From Acanthopleura granulata (taxonomy: Eukaryota; Mollusca; Polyplacophora; Chitonida; Chitonidae), in assembly GCA_016165875.1 (NCBI GenBank), contig JABBOT010000022.1, positions 3,917,655 through 3,981,654 on the forward strand: a stretch of 64,000 nt of DNA, in the 5' to 3' direction. The notes beneath the pieces were generated by a model, which had not been told where the DNA came from, did no database searches, and saw only the letters and a list, made by a program, of their open reading frames with translations. The translations under genes were made by a program, and so were the position numbers. Positions 1-10,370 of this stretch are shown one piece after another. The number at the start of each line of letters is the position of its first letter. Position 1 is the first letter of the stretch.

Positions 1-1974
1 CATTGGTATTTTAGCATTAAAATTAACAGCAATACATTTAAAAGTACACCTACCTGAATCTAACAATGCTATACAGAGTGCATGTGTATATATAGGTTAT
101 ACCAAACAAAAACATCACAAATTCGACTGATTCGATGTAGCTAACTAATTTCAAGGTATCTTGACGGGTTTTCAAAGCATTTTAATTAATCAGTGATTGT
201 TAAAGCAAACACCTGTATATATATAAACATACAAGGTGAGCAATATTAAACATATAACATTTTTTGTCATGGTTACAGCTAGGTAATTCTTTCTCCCTAT
301 ATATAATGTGATATGTTTAAACATAAAATAAATAAATACCGATATATATGTATGCTAGTGACATCAAGCTCCTGTGATTCGGTATACATTTCAGTCATGC
401 ATTCGGTGAAAATTTATACATGACATGCTGTTTTTTATGCGAAGTGTATATTATATGTATTAAATCATGTGTTTGAAATATTAAATTTAGTCTTCCGTGA
501 CAAACATTATAAATAATTGCAAACTTGAGAGGGCTATCGTTTTTTTTTTCTTGCCCGTCACACCTGTGGTTACAAAAGCGTCGGGAGAACCATTCCCACT
601 TCACAGTACGTACCACTTTTTGTGTTTAGAGCGATTTAGGCCTTTTTAGGTCCTATGTATTTGATTGTTTTTTGTATTCCGGATATAATCAATCCGATTT
701 CACTTAGAGCCTTGGAGGAAACCGAGCGCAGGACGAAAGGAAATCCTCACACCCTAAGGTTGCACCTGCAGCTGTCTGGTGAGAAACCTCCTGGAAATAA
801 ACCGCAGTAAAAAGAGCTAAGGGGAGCTTTATTCCAGACCACTATCACCTAATTATAAAACATTCCATTTCTTGATTTCCCCTCAGGAAATGACGTCGAT
901 GTATATGTTATATAACGTCCTTGTCATTTATGAGAAAAAATACCAAATTGTAACCGGTATAAGTTTTGTGAATTAAAATACATCGGTCATTGATATCTTA
1001 ACACAAGGTCAAAGTACGGATCTGTATAGCCATCTTCTTAGAGACAAACCCCTTACATTTTCTCAGTCGCGTGAATAGGCCTAACTGTTCTTGTAAACAC
1101 GTCTTCGTACATCAAGGCATGCAGTATATACACAATGAAGCACAGACTGTGTATAGCATCCATGCGTGCAAGCAGGAAATAAGAAGGAAATAAATAACCT
1201 ATACATGTACATATACACTGAAAAATACACCATGTATATGCGGCCGGGGAGAAATAATGCTAAAGCGGCAAGAAATGCTGACAGCCATCAACAAATTCGT
1301 TTTCTAGAGATATTCGACAAAGTTGATTCGTAGAGTAAAAAAAGGAAAACATATACATGTAAGAGCACGTGTCGCTTAATTATTAAATAATAATAGATAT
1401 TTATGCATATCCAGAATCAAACCGAAGCTATTCAGTATAATAACTTTGCCATGAGTGTAATATGTATTAAAGAGAATTTGGGTCATGCGTAATGATTTCT
1501 CAAAATCATAGACTATATATAGGCTATATATATATACACTACTCTTTCTGTTTCAAACTACCCGGTGTCTAAGCACATGTTGGATATCCCTATATGCCAA
1601 AAATTAAAAACTATCGGAATTTACAATTCAGATATCTTGAGATTATGGAAATGGCACGCCTCTTGGAGGAATAGTGGTGGGCGATCGTCGGACTTGACGA
1701 TTAGATTGTTCACACAGGATTTAAACTGGACAGACGTCTGTGAGCTCCGACTCACGCATTTCTGGCATATTTTAATCACGAAGTAAACGTAGCATATCGT
1801 TATATAATGGAAAGTGAAAACATTATAGATCCGGCAAAGCTATGAAGTTAAATATAAACCCTATACCGGTACATGCAATGCTTAATCATGCCTGCAAGGT
1901 GATTTGGAGGTATAACATATAGACTAATTAGGCTTACAATGCATTACTACATGGGGTGTGTTATACTGTGTTAT
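1..1974. other. AT-rich intergenic DNA, no gene seen
   Basis: No coding signal was found on either strand. CpG is not depleted: about 31 CpG in the first 1200 bases by eye, against about 11 in 4021-5220. Short (TA)n-type runs occur near 1513-1535. This contrast suggests DNA outside the methylated gene body. Confidence 0.5.
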
Positions 1975-2203
1975 GGGGACCTTCGTGGCCGAGGGGGATA
2001 GCGCTATGATCCCGTGCCTCTCACCAATGCGGTGGCTGTGAGTTCAAGTCCAGCTCATACTGGCTCTCCGGTCGTACGTGGAAAGGTCCGCCAGCAACCT
2101 GCGGATGGTCGCGGGTGCCCGGTTTCCTTCTACTGGCCGCCTTGGTATAAGTGAAATATTCTTGCTTACGGCATAAAACACCAATCAAATAAATAAATAA
2201 ATG
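1975..2203 (+). mobile_element. tRNA-derived SINE, family 1
   Basis: This is a full-length-looking short retroelement. The tRNA-like head has a box A-like TGGCCGAGGGGGATAGC (about 1987-2003) and a box B-like GAGTTCAAGTCC (about 2040-2051). A middle domain and the tail (aaataaataaat) follow. GTGTTATG occurs at 1968-1975 and again at 2212-2219, a probable target-site duplication (14 bp with two mismatches if extended). The middle and tail match the copies at 30435 and 32878 on the other strand. Related SINEs are common in molluscs; that the middle domain belongs to a named superfamily is not claimed. Confidence 0.85.
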
Positions 2204-3119
2204 AATACACCGTGTTATGTAATAATACAAAAGTAATTTAACACCCACCGTGTAGTGTAATAAAACCTTCAGTGTTGTGCAGCTGTACCGTTTACAATGT
2301 GACAAAATTTGAGTTCGAATCAGTAGACTTAGCCGATGTGTCTAGGCCTACATGTACATGCACTGACCACCACGCTATACATATGTTTGTACGAGCATAT
2401 ATGTAGACTTTTATTTTTTTATTACCATGCATCTATTACATAACATAAAAACTTCCATTTCGGTTCCTCACACTCCGCGACAAATGCAACTTAAACAGTG
2501 GCGCGTGTTTCAGTTGATAAAAATATGTTTGTGATTTTACAGTAACTCTTGTTTTACTCTACATCGTCATTATAGCCTTTATTTCTTATGTCTTGACTTC
2601 CATTGCCAGGTCAATATGTCTTCAGGTTGATCTTTCTTCCCATTAGGAATTTTAAGTGAGACTAATAATCAAAACATTGTTAGGTAACATTTTATCAAAG
2701 GTGTCTTACTCTGGGCTCGAACCTCTGATATCAAAAACCAGCTTTCCCATTCATGATGCCAATGACAACAGGGGCTCCATAGGGTGCCCTGAAACAAGTA
2801 CTTACCATTAATCCTCTCTTTGCCTTATGTAGTTTTCACTTCATTTCACGTTATTTAATATCACCATCTAAAGTAAAAAATGAATGCTGCTATGTGCTTT
2901 ATGAACATTTCAAAAATGATAAACTTTTCGACATTCGAGTTTTTTGTCTAGACCCTCTACAAATGGAAATCCGGGCACTTTGTTTGTAAGAAGTGTACTC
3001 TCTTAACCAAAATCCCACAGTATGTTCAACACACGAGGCGTAACAAAATCCACATTTTAGCAAAAGTTTTACTTTTATTTTATTGTTCACGAGCAAATGA
3101 TGCAGACTTATCTATCCCA
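2204..3119. other. no gene seen
   Basis: Apart from the SINE target-site repeat at its start, nothing coding or repeated was recognised here on either strand. Confidence 0.4.
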
Positions 3120-3260
3120 GTGACCCGTTGCTACATTTTTGGATGCTTGTTGTTCTACCCGTAGCCTCGTGATTGTTTTACCGCCATTTTGCTGACTGAC
3201 AATTGGAGGGTGAATCACACCGAACTTGGCGCACACATTTCATCTCATATTAACACAGTT
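3120..3260 (+). promoter_or_regulatory. candidate promoter and 5' UTR
   Basis: This CpG-bearing block lies directly upstream of ATGGACGG|GTAAGT. It holds CCGCCATTTTG at 3181-3191, an exact YY1-type word that in animals is often found just downstream of transcription starts. It also has an AATTGG (reverse CCAAT-like) at 3201-3206 and a TGCTGACTGA word resembling a Maf/AP-1 half site at 3190-3199. No clear TATA box is seen. The transcription start would be near 3170-3200 if the YY1 word sits in its usual place; this is inference. Confidence 0.4.
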
Positions 3261-3268
3261 ATGGACGG
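3261..3268 (+). CDS. candidate first coding exon (M-D-G start)
   Basis: Eight coding bases, ATGGACGG, are followed by GTAAGT at 3269-3274, a perfect consensus donor. The start has G at -3 and G at +4, a good initiation context. It encodes Met-Asp and the first two bases of a Gly codon, so it leaves phase 2. The downstream candidate exons at 5743, 17504 and 24234 are all open when entered in phase 2. The 5' UTR would extend upstream into the YY1-bearing block. Such a short coding part is easy to get by chance; the donor, the start context and the promoter-like words together are what make it worth listing. Confidence 0.4.
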
Positions 3269-3880
3269 GTAAGTAATGCGGTCATGGTTTTTGTATGTAC
3301 CACGAGGTATTTTCATCCGTAGATCGATTGTATATAACAGGATAATTGTGACAGATAGAGGTAAACGGAAGGCATGTCACTGGATCCGAGGCGAATAGCC
3401 TAGAGCACAGGCTTTGTTCAGCTGGTGTTCACATGGTGTAGTGTAGTGACAATGCACAGGAATGGTTTCAAACCCGGATATCAAGCGGCTTCAGTGTATG
3501 GTAGTAGGACTCGATCTAACAGATTGGGAGGCCTAAGGTGTGATGCAAAGCCCATTGTGCTGCTTATCTTTGACGGATGTTGTCGGTATATATGATTAGG
3601 CGTAAAAGATGTGAACATTTCATGAACATGTGCACGTACGTGTTGTGTGAAATACATGTAAGTGTCACAGTTGTTATTGGTTACCAACGGAGTTAACATC
3701 ATCCCTAGGCATTAGCAGCATCGCCAGGCATTAGCTCTTGCGCACATGTTGTCCCCCACTTGCTAACATGAGCGAACTTTGTGTATTATGTAATGTATTT
3801 ATGATCAGGAAGTATTAACTCATGTTAATAGGACAGACGTACACAGGCCATATACCTGTAAAACCAGAATGCTTATCTGG

Positions 3881-4050
3881 TCCATCTAGTGTGTTTTAAA
3901 ATTCTGACATTCATTGCTCCACCTGTTGAGAGCGCTTCCATAGACTTCAAGTTCAGAAATCTGCTGCGATTTTGTTGAGTTCGGGTGATGGGCTAAGTGT
4001 AGCAATGATTGGCAGAATTTTAAATTAACACACTCAGTGGACTAGATGGA
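3881..4050. mobile_element. MITE-like imperfect inverted repeat
   Basis: The left arm (3881-3919) and the right arm (4001-4050) are inverted copies with small gaps. Shared words are tccatctag, tgtgtt, aaaattctg and cattgct against their complements on the right. The loop is about 80 bases. Two-and-a-bit degenerate copies of a roughly 63-bp unit follow at 4061-4200. The shape suits a short non-autonomous DNA element; no target-site duplication was identified. Confidence 0.5.
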
Positions 4051-4060
4051 CTAGACGCCT

Positions 4061-4200
4061 ATCATAAATGAGAAAACATTATGAACTTGGTTTTTTACTT
4101 GCTAATGTAAAACCAGTGTAATTGTCACAAATGAGGAAATGTTATAAACTTGGTTGTCTACTTTCTACTGTAAAACCAGTATGCATGTCATAAATTGAGG
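4061..4200. repeat. two-copy degenerate tandem repeat, about 63 bp
   Basis: The units start near 4061, 4123 and 4187 (partial). Shared words are tcataaatgag, aacttggtt and gtaaaaccagt. It adjoins the inverted repeat at 3881-4050, and the word gtaaaaccag also occurs just upstream at 3858. Confidence 0.6.
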
Positions 4201-4947
4201 ATAGTGTTTTTGAGCATGAATGGAAAAATAATCAGCAACCATTATGTCTTGGCTATGAGTAAAACGTAAACATGCTGAAGTGTGTCGGTAAATTGCTTGT
4301 TGAAACTAAAAGCAGCTATGAGTGGACAAAGAAAGGGCTGGTTATATTGAAGTGAATCTGAAAGTTTTGTTTGAAACCTATACAGTGAGAAAAAAAAACA
4401 TTATAAAAATTGTTGGTAAGTGGAAAACTAATGCTGTAAAAATGCCCCCAACGAAGCCATCAAAGAGAAGAATGGATTAATGGGATTAAATGGTGACGAT
4501 GCACTTTGAGATGTTGCTCAAATTTATCTCTGTTCTCAGTGCTTGACCTTACACACTTTGTGTACGCAGATGTTAATGTCATCATTTGACCCTCAAAAAA
4601 TGGATGGAAATCTTGTACTTTATAAAACAGCTTAATTTTGAATAATAAGGCCAGCTATGGTAAAAATATTCATGAGATCTTGTTATGTTATTGAAATCTA
4701 CGGTGTTGTTATTGATATAGGTAGGGGACATGGCTGTTTTCTTGGAGTTGCAACATTTACTTACATTACTACCACATTGATCCCAGTGACAATATTGCCA
4801 GGATCTCACCTGTGCAATGTAGCTGTAGGGTGGGGTCCAGTGGCCCATTGGGTGCAAGGGCTGCAGGTGGCCTCAAAGTGAAGCTTGACCAGCGATCGCA
4901 CACATGTATTGTATGATGTGGTGGGAAAGCCAGATGTACTTGTTCAA

Positions 4948-5130
4948 GGGTTTTTCTAGCCACACTTTCTTTTGGTTACCACAACGAGAAATATAAAAAA
5001 ATGGAGTTGGACAAATTTTGTATGGAGTTGTATGGAATAAATTGAGTTTTTGACACATTGTTGTCGAAAACATGTTGAGTTTTCTGATTTGTTCAAATTG
5101 AGTTTCTAAAAAGAAATTGGCTAGAAAAAC
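4948..5130. mobile_element. MITE-like element, copy 1 of 3
   Basis: The 183-bp element has terminal inverted repeats: gtttttctagcca at the left end and tggctagaaaaac at the right, extending imperfectly to about 23 bp (TTTCTTT next to both). The interior has caaattttgta, gagttt and ttcaaattgagtttct words shared with the copies at 16302 and 59316. It carries no coding capacity. No clear target-site duplication was seen. Confidence 0.65.
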
Positions 5131-5139
5131 TAATGCAAA

Positions 5140-5742
5140 AAAAAAAAAAAATGAAAAATCTGATGTGAAGAGTTATCATCTGGCTAGAGAATTCATTTAT
5201 CTGTCTGACATCATGTTGGTGTCTTAACAGAAAATGTAGAGTTCCAAGAAACTCTTTATATTATTACTACATTCATAATTAAAATTCTAGTTAACTTTAC
5301 TCTGAAATGGTTTCCTTATAATATCAGTATGACAGTTAGGCTTGTTGAAGGATGTTGTGGCATCACAATATCGTGAGGCTATCTGTGGTCCATTAGCCAG
5401 TGAAAAGGCAGGTTTCTGTACTTTTCACCACTGGTTTGCCTGATTTTGGACGGAGAATTTCTGGTAATAAACAGGGATTATGATGCTTTGTTGGGAAAAG
5501 ACTCCATTAAAATAATGTGGAAAAGTGAGTGATGGTTGCATTATTCATCATTATCTGGCAATTTATCTTTCTGATGTGGCAAAACATTAGAAAGTGATAC
5601 TTTCTGGCAGCTTTAATGTTCTACTTGTGCTCTCATGACATATCACATTGTATGCTGCATTTTATTAAAAATGCTGCTCCCCAAAAATTGGTTTAAGGTT
5701 GTGCTTAACTGGGTGCTAATGTTCACTCATTGGGTTGTGCAG
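5140..5742. other. intron-like, no gene seen
   Basis: A run of about 14 A starts near 5138, beside the MITE-like copy. Otherwise the stretch is T/G-rich, CpG-poor DNA with stops in all frames. Confidence 0.4.
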
Positions 5743-5782
5743 ATGTCCTTCTGCTGACAGGCAGATTTTATGGGAGCATAAA
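5743..5782 (+). CDS. weak candidate internal exon, 40 nt
   Basis: The borders are gttgtgcag before and GTAAGT after; the donor is strong but the pyrimidine tract is poor. Entered in phase 2 (as left by the exon at 3261) it reads CPSADRQILWEHK and leaves phase 0, the same phase class as the candidates at 17504 and 24234. Only one of the three could be used in a transcript that then joins 27684, because two of them in a row would shift the frame into a stop. It may be a chance pairing. Confidence 0.22.
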
Positions 5783-8394
5783 GTAAGTGTTGCTAAGGAC
5801 TCCCTGGCTCTCCATATAGGAGAGGCACATTTATGGCCATCAGCTAATGTATTCCCCCCCTTCAGTACTCCTCGACAACTAAGTTTTATTGGTAATGTAG
5901 TTATAAGGAGTGGTGGATAGACCAGCCTATTGGATACTTTATTGGCACTGGGATAGACAGAGCTTCATCCCCAGGAGCTTAAAAAGTTCTCTGTACAGAA
6001 TGATTTTTTGAGGCCTTGAGTGAAAATCCATGTTCAGTTCTTCCTAAATTGACATTTCTTCAACCCTTCCATTTGTGCAAAGCAGATAACTTATAAAATG
6101 AGATTATATGGAGACTGCATGTACATTGTTCGTCTAAAAAGTTGTTGAAGTGTTAAACTGAGCTCTAAATACCTGTCATTAAAGCCCCCCAAAGGAAGTA
6201 AAGAACTGACAATGATGCACCTGTCAGGTCATTGTCTAATGTAGCCATGTCAGAGATGCATATAAATGTATTCAGTGCTTTTGGCTAGAAAATTACTTAA
6301 CTGGAAACACAATACCAATGGTGTACCATTAACACTGTTGTGTAAAAAGTGTTATCACAACAAGAGTTCCAGATGGAGGAGGGTCGTTTTCGAATATTCA
6401 AAGGTGTGAAAGGAAACAAGTTATGACAGATAATATAAGGTTGGATCAGGTTTTTGTATGTTGGATGCTCATAAATTAACAAGTCTTGAATTTAGACAAA
6501 CTTTGGGAGTGCCTATGCTTAAGAGCATCAAAGTAGTTACATGCAATGTTGAAAGTCAAATATGACCTCCAGCAGACCATTGAACAAATCAGAAATTTGG
6601 TGTATAAAGGCCAGTGTTAACGTCAATGCCATTGCCATGGGAAACCCAGAAGCAATGGCTCTGTGGCTCATACGCACACTCTCTAACAACACATGCATAG
6701 CTCTTCATGCTCTCTTTTCCTCCACAAAAGTTGAATGATCCAAGCCTGAAATCATTGAGGTTCACAGGCCATCTGCAAAGGGAAGCTAATCCTGCAACTC
6801 ATAAAATGGCATGTGCTCTATTCATGATTATTCACGGTCACTGTGACTTGTTGCATACATGTTGTTATGATTGGAATAACAAGTATTGTTTAATAACAAT
6901 ATTGATATACATTAAGGTGGAGGGCACTTCTTTTTTATGAATTCCAAGATTTGCTTCCCTTCCTAGAAACCCAGAGAACCCCATTGCTGGTTCTTGAAGA
7001 TGATATCATCAGTGCTTAAAAAGTCAAAAAAAGTTCTTAGATCAGTTGTCAGGTAAGCTGTTCGAAGCCTAAAACCACCCCAGGCAATCTATGTGCCTCT
7101 GAGTTTATATTCAATCTTTACCCTAATATGTGTTGACATTTATATTGGTATTGATAACAAGCAAGGAATTGCCATGTTCACAAGGTGTTAAGTGGTAAAT
7201 TTTGTGTTTATCAGGACGTCTGCATATCTGGTATAACTTAACTTGCTTCATTTATTGAAGGGAAGGTCAGTTTTGTTATGTTTATTTTTGCTTTTCAAAC
7301 ATAACATGTAAGGAAATGTTTGATCATGTTCCTACCTTGCAGTACCTGTACATTTAATTTGTCAGCTAAAGACAATGAATATTCAACAGAAACCTGAGGT
7401 GGCATGGAGTATTTCCAGCTAGGTATATATCATCTGCTAGTTTGACACTTTAACATTCTTGTTTATGTTTATTTAGGTGTTTATTGTCACCATTCTCAAG
7501 GAAAATGTCACAAATCTGATGGTTGTCATGTATTGAAATAGAAGATGAAACACTGAACCAGCCATTGGAGAGGGAAAGAAGTAACACTGGTCATGTACTG
7601 GACATTTTTACCAGCATATGACTGCGATAATACTGATGTTGCGTAAACCAATGTGGTATCCTGGGTCAAACTCATTGGTTCTTGTTTATTCCAAAATTGC
7701 TGCAGACTTGGCCTGAAGAAGTAATCTCGTCTCTAATTGTAAATCCTTGTTAGCATTGCTACTTGCCAGTGTACATGTGAAAGCTCCACCCCAGCTCTAT
7801 ATAACGTAACCGGCTGACACCAAACTGTCGCCTGAGTCATAAGGATCGTGTCATAGTTTTATGGGTGATGCCAAAACCAAAAAGTCAGTGTGACCTCTCA
7901 GAGAATTGACAAGGAATACAGTTGAATGTTGCTGCAAGGCTTTCTTGATAGACAATCAGGAGGCTGAATAAACAGAAAGAGAAAAAAGGGGAGGGGGGAG
8001 ATAGAAAAACTATTAATAGTTAGTATCTCTAGCTGCCTGTAATGCATTTCAAATGGTCATTGTGATAAACCAATATCCAGAAAACCTGTACAATCTGTTC
8101 ACTTAGGCTTTCTACCTTTAAGTATTGGGCACCATTTGTGGGCTTCAGTAAAGCACTGGTATCTATACTATATGTGTATGTTTCCATGGATCATTGAAGT
8201 GTAGGTTTGATTTTGTCCTTGTACAGCCTATTATCTCAGAGTGATGAAATGTCCAAACGGTTTGGATACCAGCAGTTGCCATCCATTTCGATAACCATAT
8301 TGCTTCTACCAAGGTACATGAATTTTGGAGTGAAGGTTTGGGATAAAATGTGGTAATTTACGGCAAATATCACATCTAATCACCCAGTATAATA
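5783..8394. other. intron-like, no gene seen
   Basis: The stretch is T/G-rich with few CpG. A weak splice pair near 7035-7055 (cttag, 12 bases, CAG|GTAAGC) was noted but is too short to support. No repeats beyond simple T and A runs were recognised. Confidence 0.4.
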
Positions 8395-8805
8395 AAATAA
8401 TAATGTAGTGAATTATTAAATGAGCATTCTGAGTCAGTAATGAAAATGGAAGTTCCAGGTCACTAATGAGGCATGTACATAAGAACATGTCAAGTGAAGA
8501 ATAAAATTCATATTCTAGTCACTTTTGAAATGGATATATGTATTCCAGGCCAATAATACAGTCAACATATCAGTAATGTAGTGGGAATTCCAAGCTGAGA
8601 AATAAAGAAAATGCTGAAATGTCCGTAATGAAATGACAGGTTTTAGTCAATAAGAAAAGGGACATTCATGGTGAAATTATGTAATGAACATTTTGGGTCA
8701 AAGATTGCGGGCCAGTATTAGAATGGGAATTTCCATTTGGTAACAAAGCACACAGTACCGGTGGATAAAAAAATGGAAATTCCAGGCCAGACACTTTTGG
8801 GGCCA
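8395..8805. repeat. degenerate tandem array built on tcagtaatg...ggaattcca
   Basis: The words (g)tcagtaatg, ccaataata and ccgtaatgaaatg alternate with ggaagttcca, ggaattcca and ggaaattcca about seven times, at irregular spacing of roughly 40-70 bases. It looks like an old, decayed minisatellite. Similar words recur at 18160-18280 (ccagtaataaag, ggagttccag) and 18408. Confidence 0.5.
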
Positions 8806-10232
8806 TCTTTACAAATGTGCAATGAGGAATTTTGATAAAATATGTTTTTGCGCTATCTTTTCAAAAGCCAGAAGACAATGTTTTCGAAGGATGGCGTGGC
8901 TTTGACAAATTATCAACGTGGTCCAACATGGTATCCAAAAGAATATGCAAGAATGAAGATGACCTATAGTTGCATTTGCCTTTTACTTATGTTTGATGTA
9001 AATGTTGGCAAAGACTACTATGGATATTAATTTTACATTACCATTATTTCTTCATTCCTAGAAAAAGATTATGTAAATTTATGTATATGCGAATGTATGT
9101 ATGTGAAGATAATCTACCAGTAACTGAGCCCTTTGAAAGAATCTGGCATCAAAGGCTTTAATTGAAGACATACATGTTAGTTATCTTTATGGCTATGTGA
9201 ACTGTTCCCAAGGACATATACATGAATGTATTTGCGTGTTAAGTATGGAAGACTGTTTATCTTTCATGGTCAGTAACATCTGTGAATAGGCCATTTCCAA
9301 TTACTGTTTAATGGGGCTTTCTCCATGTGAAGCAGCCAAGAGCGGATCATTTTATTGTACATCTGTCAGGTTGTTCTCTTTAACGTGATCCAAGATAACA
9401 GACATTGATTTCCCATAAAACATTTATAGCAAGGAGATATGTGGAAAGGATGTGCATGTATTTAGCATAGGAATTGCCGCAGCATCTTCTGAAATGAAGC
9501 GGCCTTGTTTCTATGGTGATGAATATCATTAGCCGTATATCAAGAACTTGGATCCATGTGATCAATCTTTAACCGCTTACATCAAAGAGAGCTGGTGTGG
9601 GGAGCACATTGTTGGAGGGGGAACTTTGGAAATACATGTATGGATTATCTTCAGGTCCAGTCCACCTGTGGCTATATGTGGGTTCCTCAGCTCAGTGTGG
9701 CAGGGCATTCCAAAGATGTGTTCACAATGATAAGGTTTCTTGCTCCTTTGTACACAGTACATGTAGGTCTCTTGAAATACGTTTTCACCAGTTCACAGTT
9801 TGAAGAAGCAGAGTGGAATTCAAATGGTAACGACTCCCTAAATGTTCAACAAATTTTACCTCTACATAAAAGTATAACTTAAGGATCAATTGGAAAACAT
9901 TATTGATTACATTTTGAAGACAAAAATGCATTACTCCAGTGGTGGCAACTATGAACTTGGCAGAAATTACAAAATAGCCTGTCCAGATCAGTCAGATAAC
10001 ACCTCTCCCTAGTTTGCCAAACCATGCACCAAGTGTATGTCTGTTGGGAAATTTGATTTTATGTTGGCTTTCTTGCTGTAGGACTTGTACGAGTAGGGAT
10101 TCATCATGAGTATGCGCTTATCTTCTCTGTCAAACTCCAATGTGCTTATAGACAATATATATATATAGTTTCACAAATCATTCATGTATATATGTTTTCA
10201 GTTCATGATTGGTGTACATATCAAGGTGATCA
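8806..10232. other. intron-like, no gene seen
   Basis: Several open frames of 60-95 codons overlap on both strands at 9548-9882. None has splice borders or protein-like features I can support. A TA-rich run lies at about 10156-10168. Confidence 0.4.
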
Positions 10233-10370
10233 TATATTTTTATTTATTTATTTATTTATTTATTGATTGGTGCTTTGTGCCATTCTCAGTTTTTTTCTGC
10301 TGTTACAATGGGATTGGAGGTTTGTGGATGGTGGGAACCTGAATGCCTGGAGTAAACCACTATCTTTCTC
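10233..10370 (-). mobile_element. SINE, family 2, 3' part
   Basis: On the + strand it begins with (tttа)-type repeats, tttatttatttattgattggtg, and ends in gcctggagtaaaccacta, so the element points to the - strand with its tail at the left. The end tctctggagtaaaccacc-type text matches the family of the copies at 14600 and 50580. The head is missing. Confidence 0.6.

Noticed and set aside
1975..2060. tRNA gene
   Set aside because: Box A- and B-like words are present, but the sequence continues into a SINE body and does not fold as an intact tRNA.
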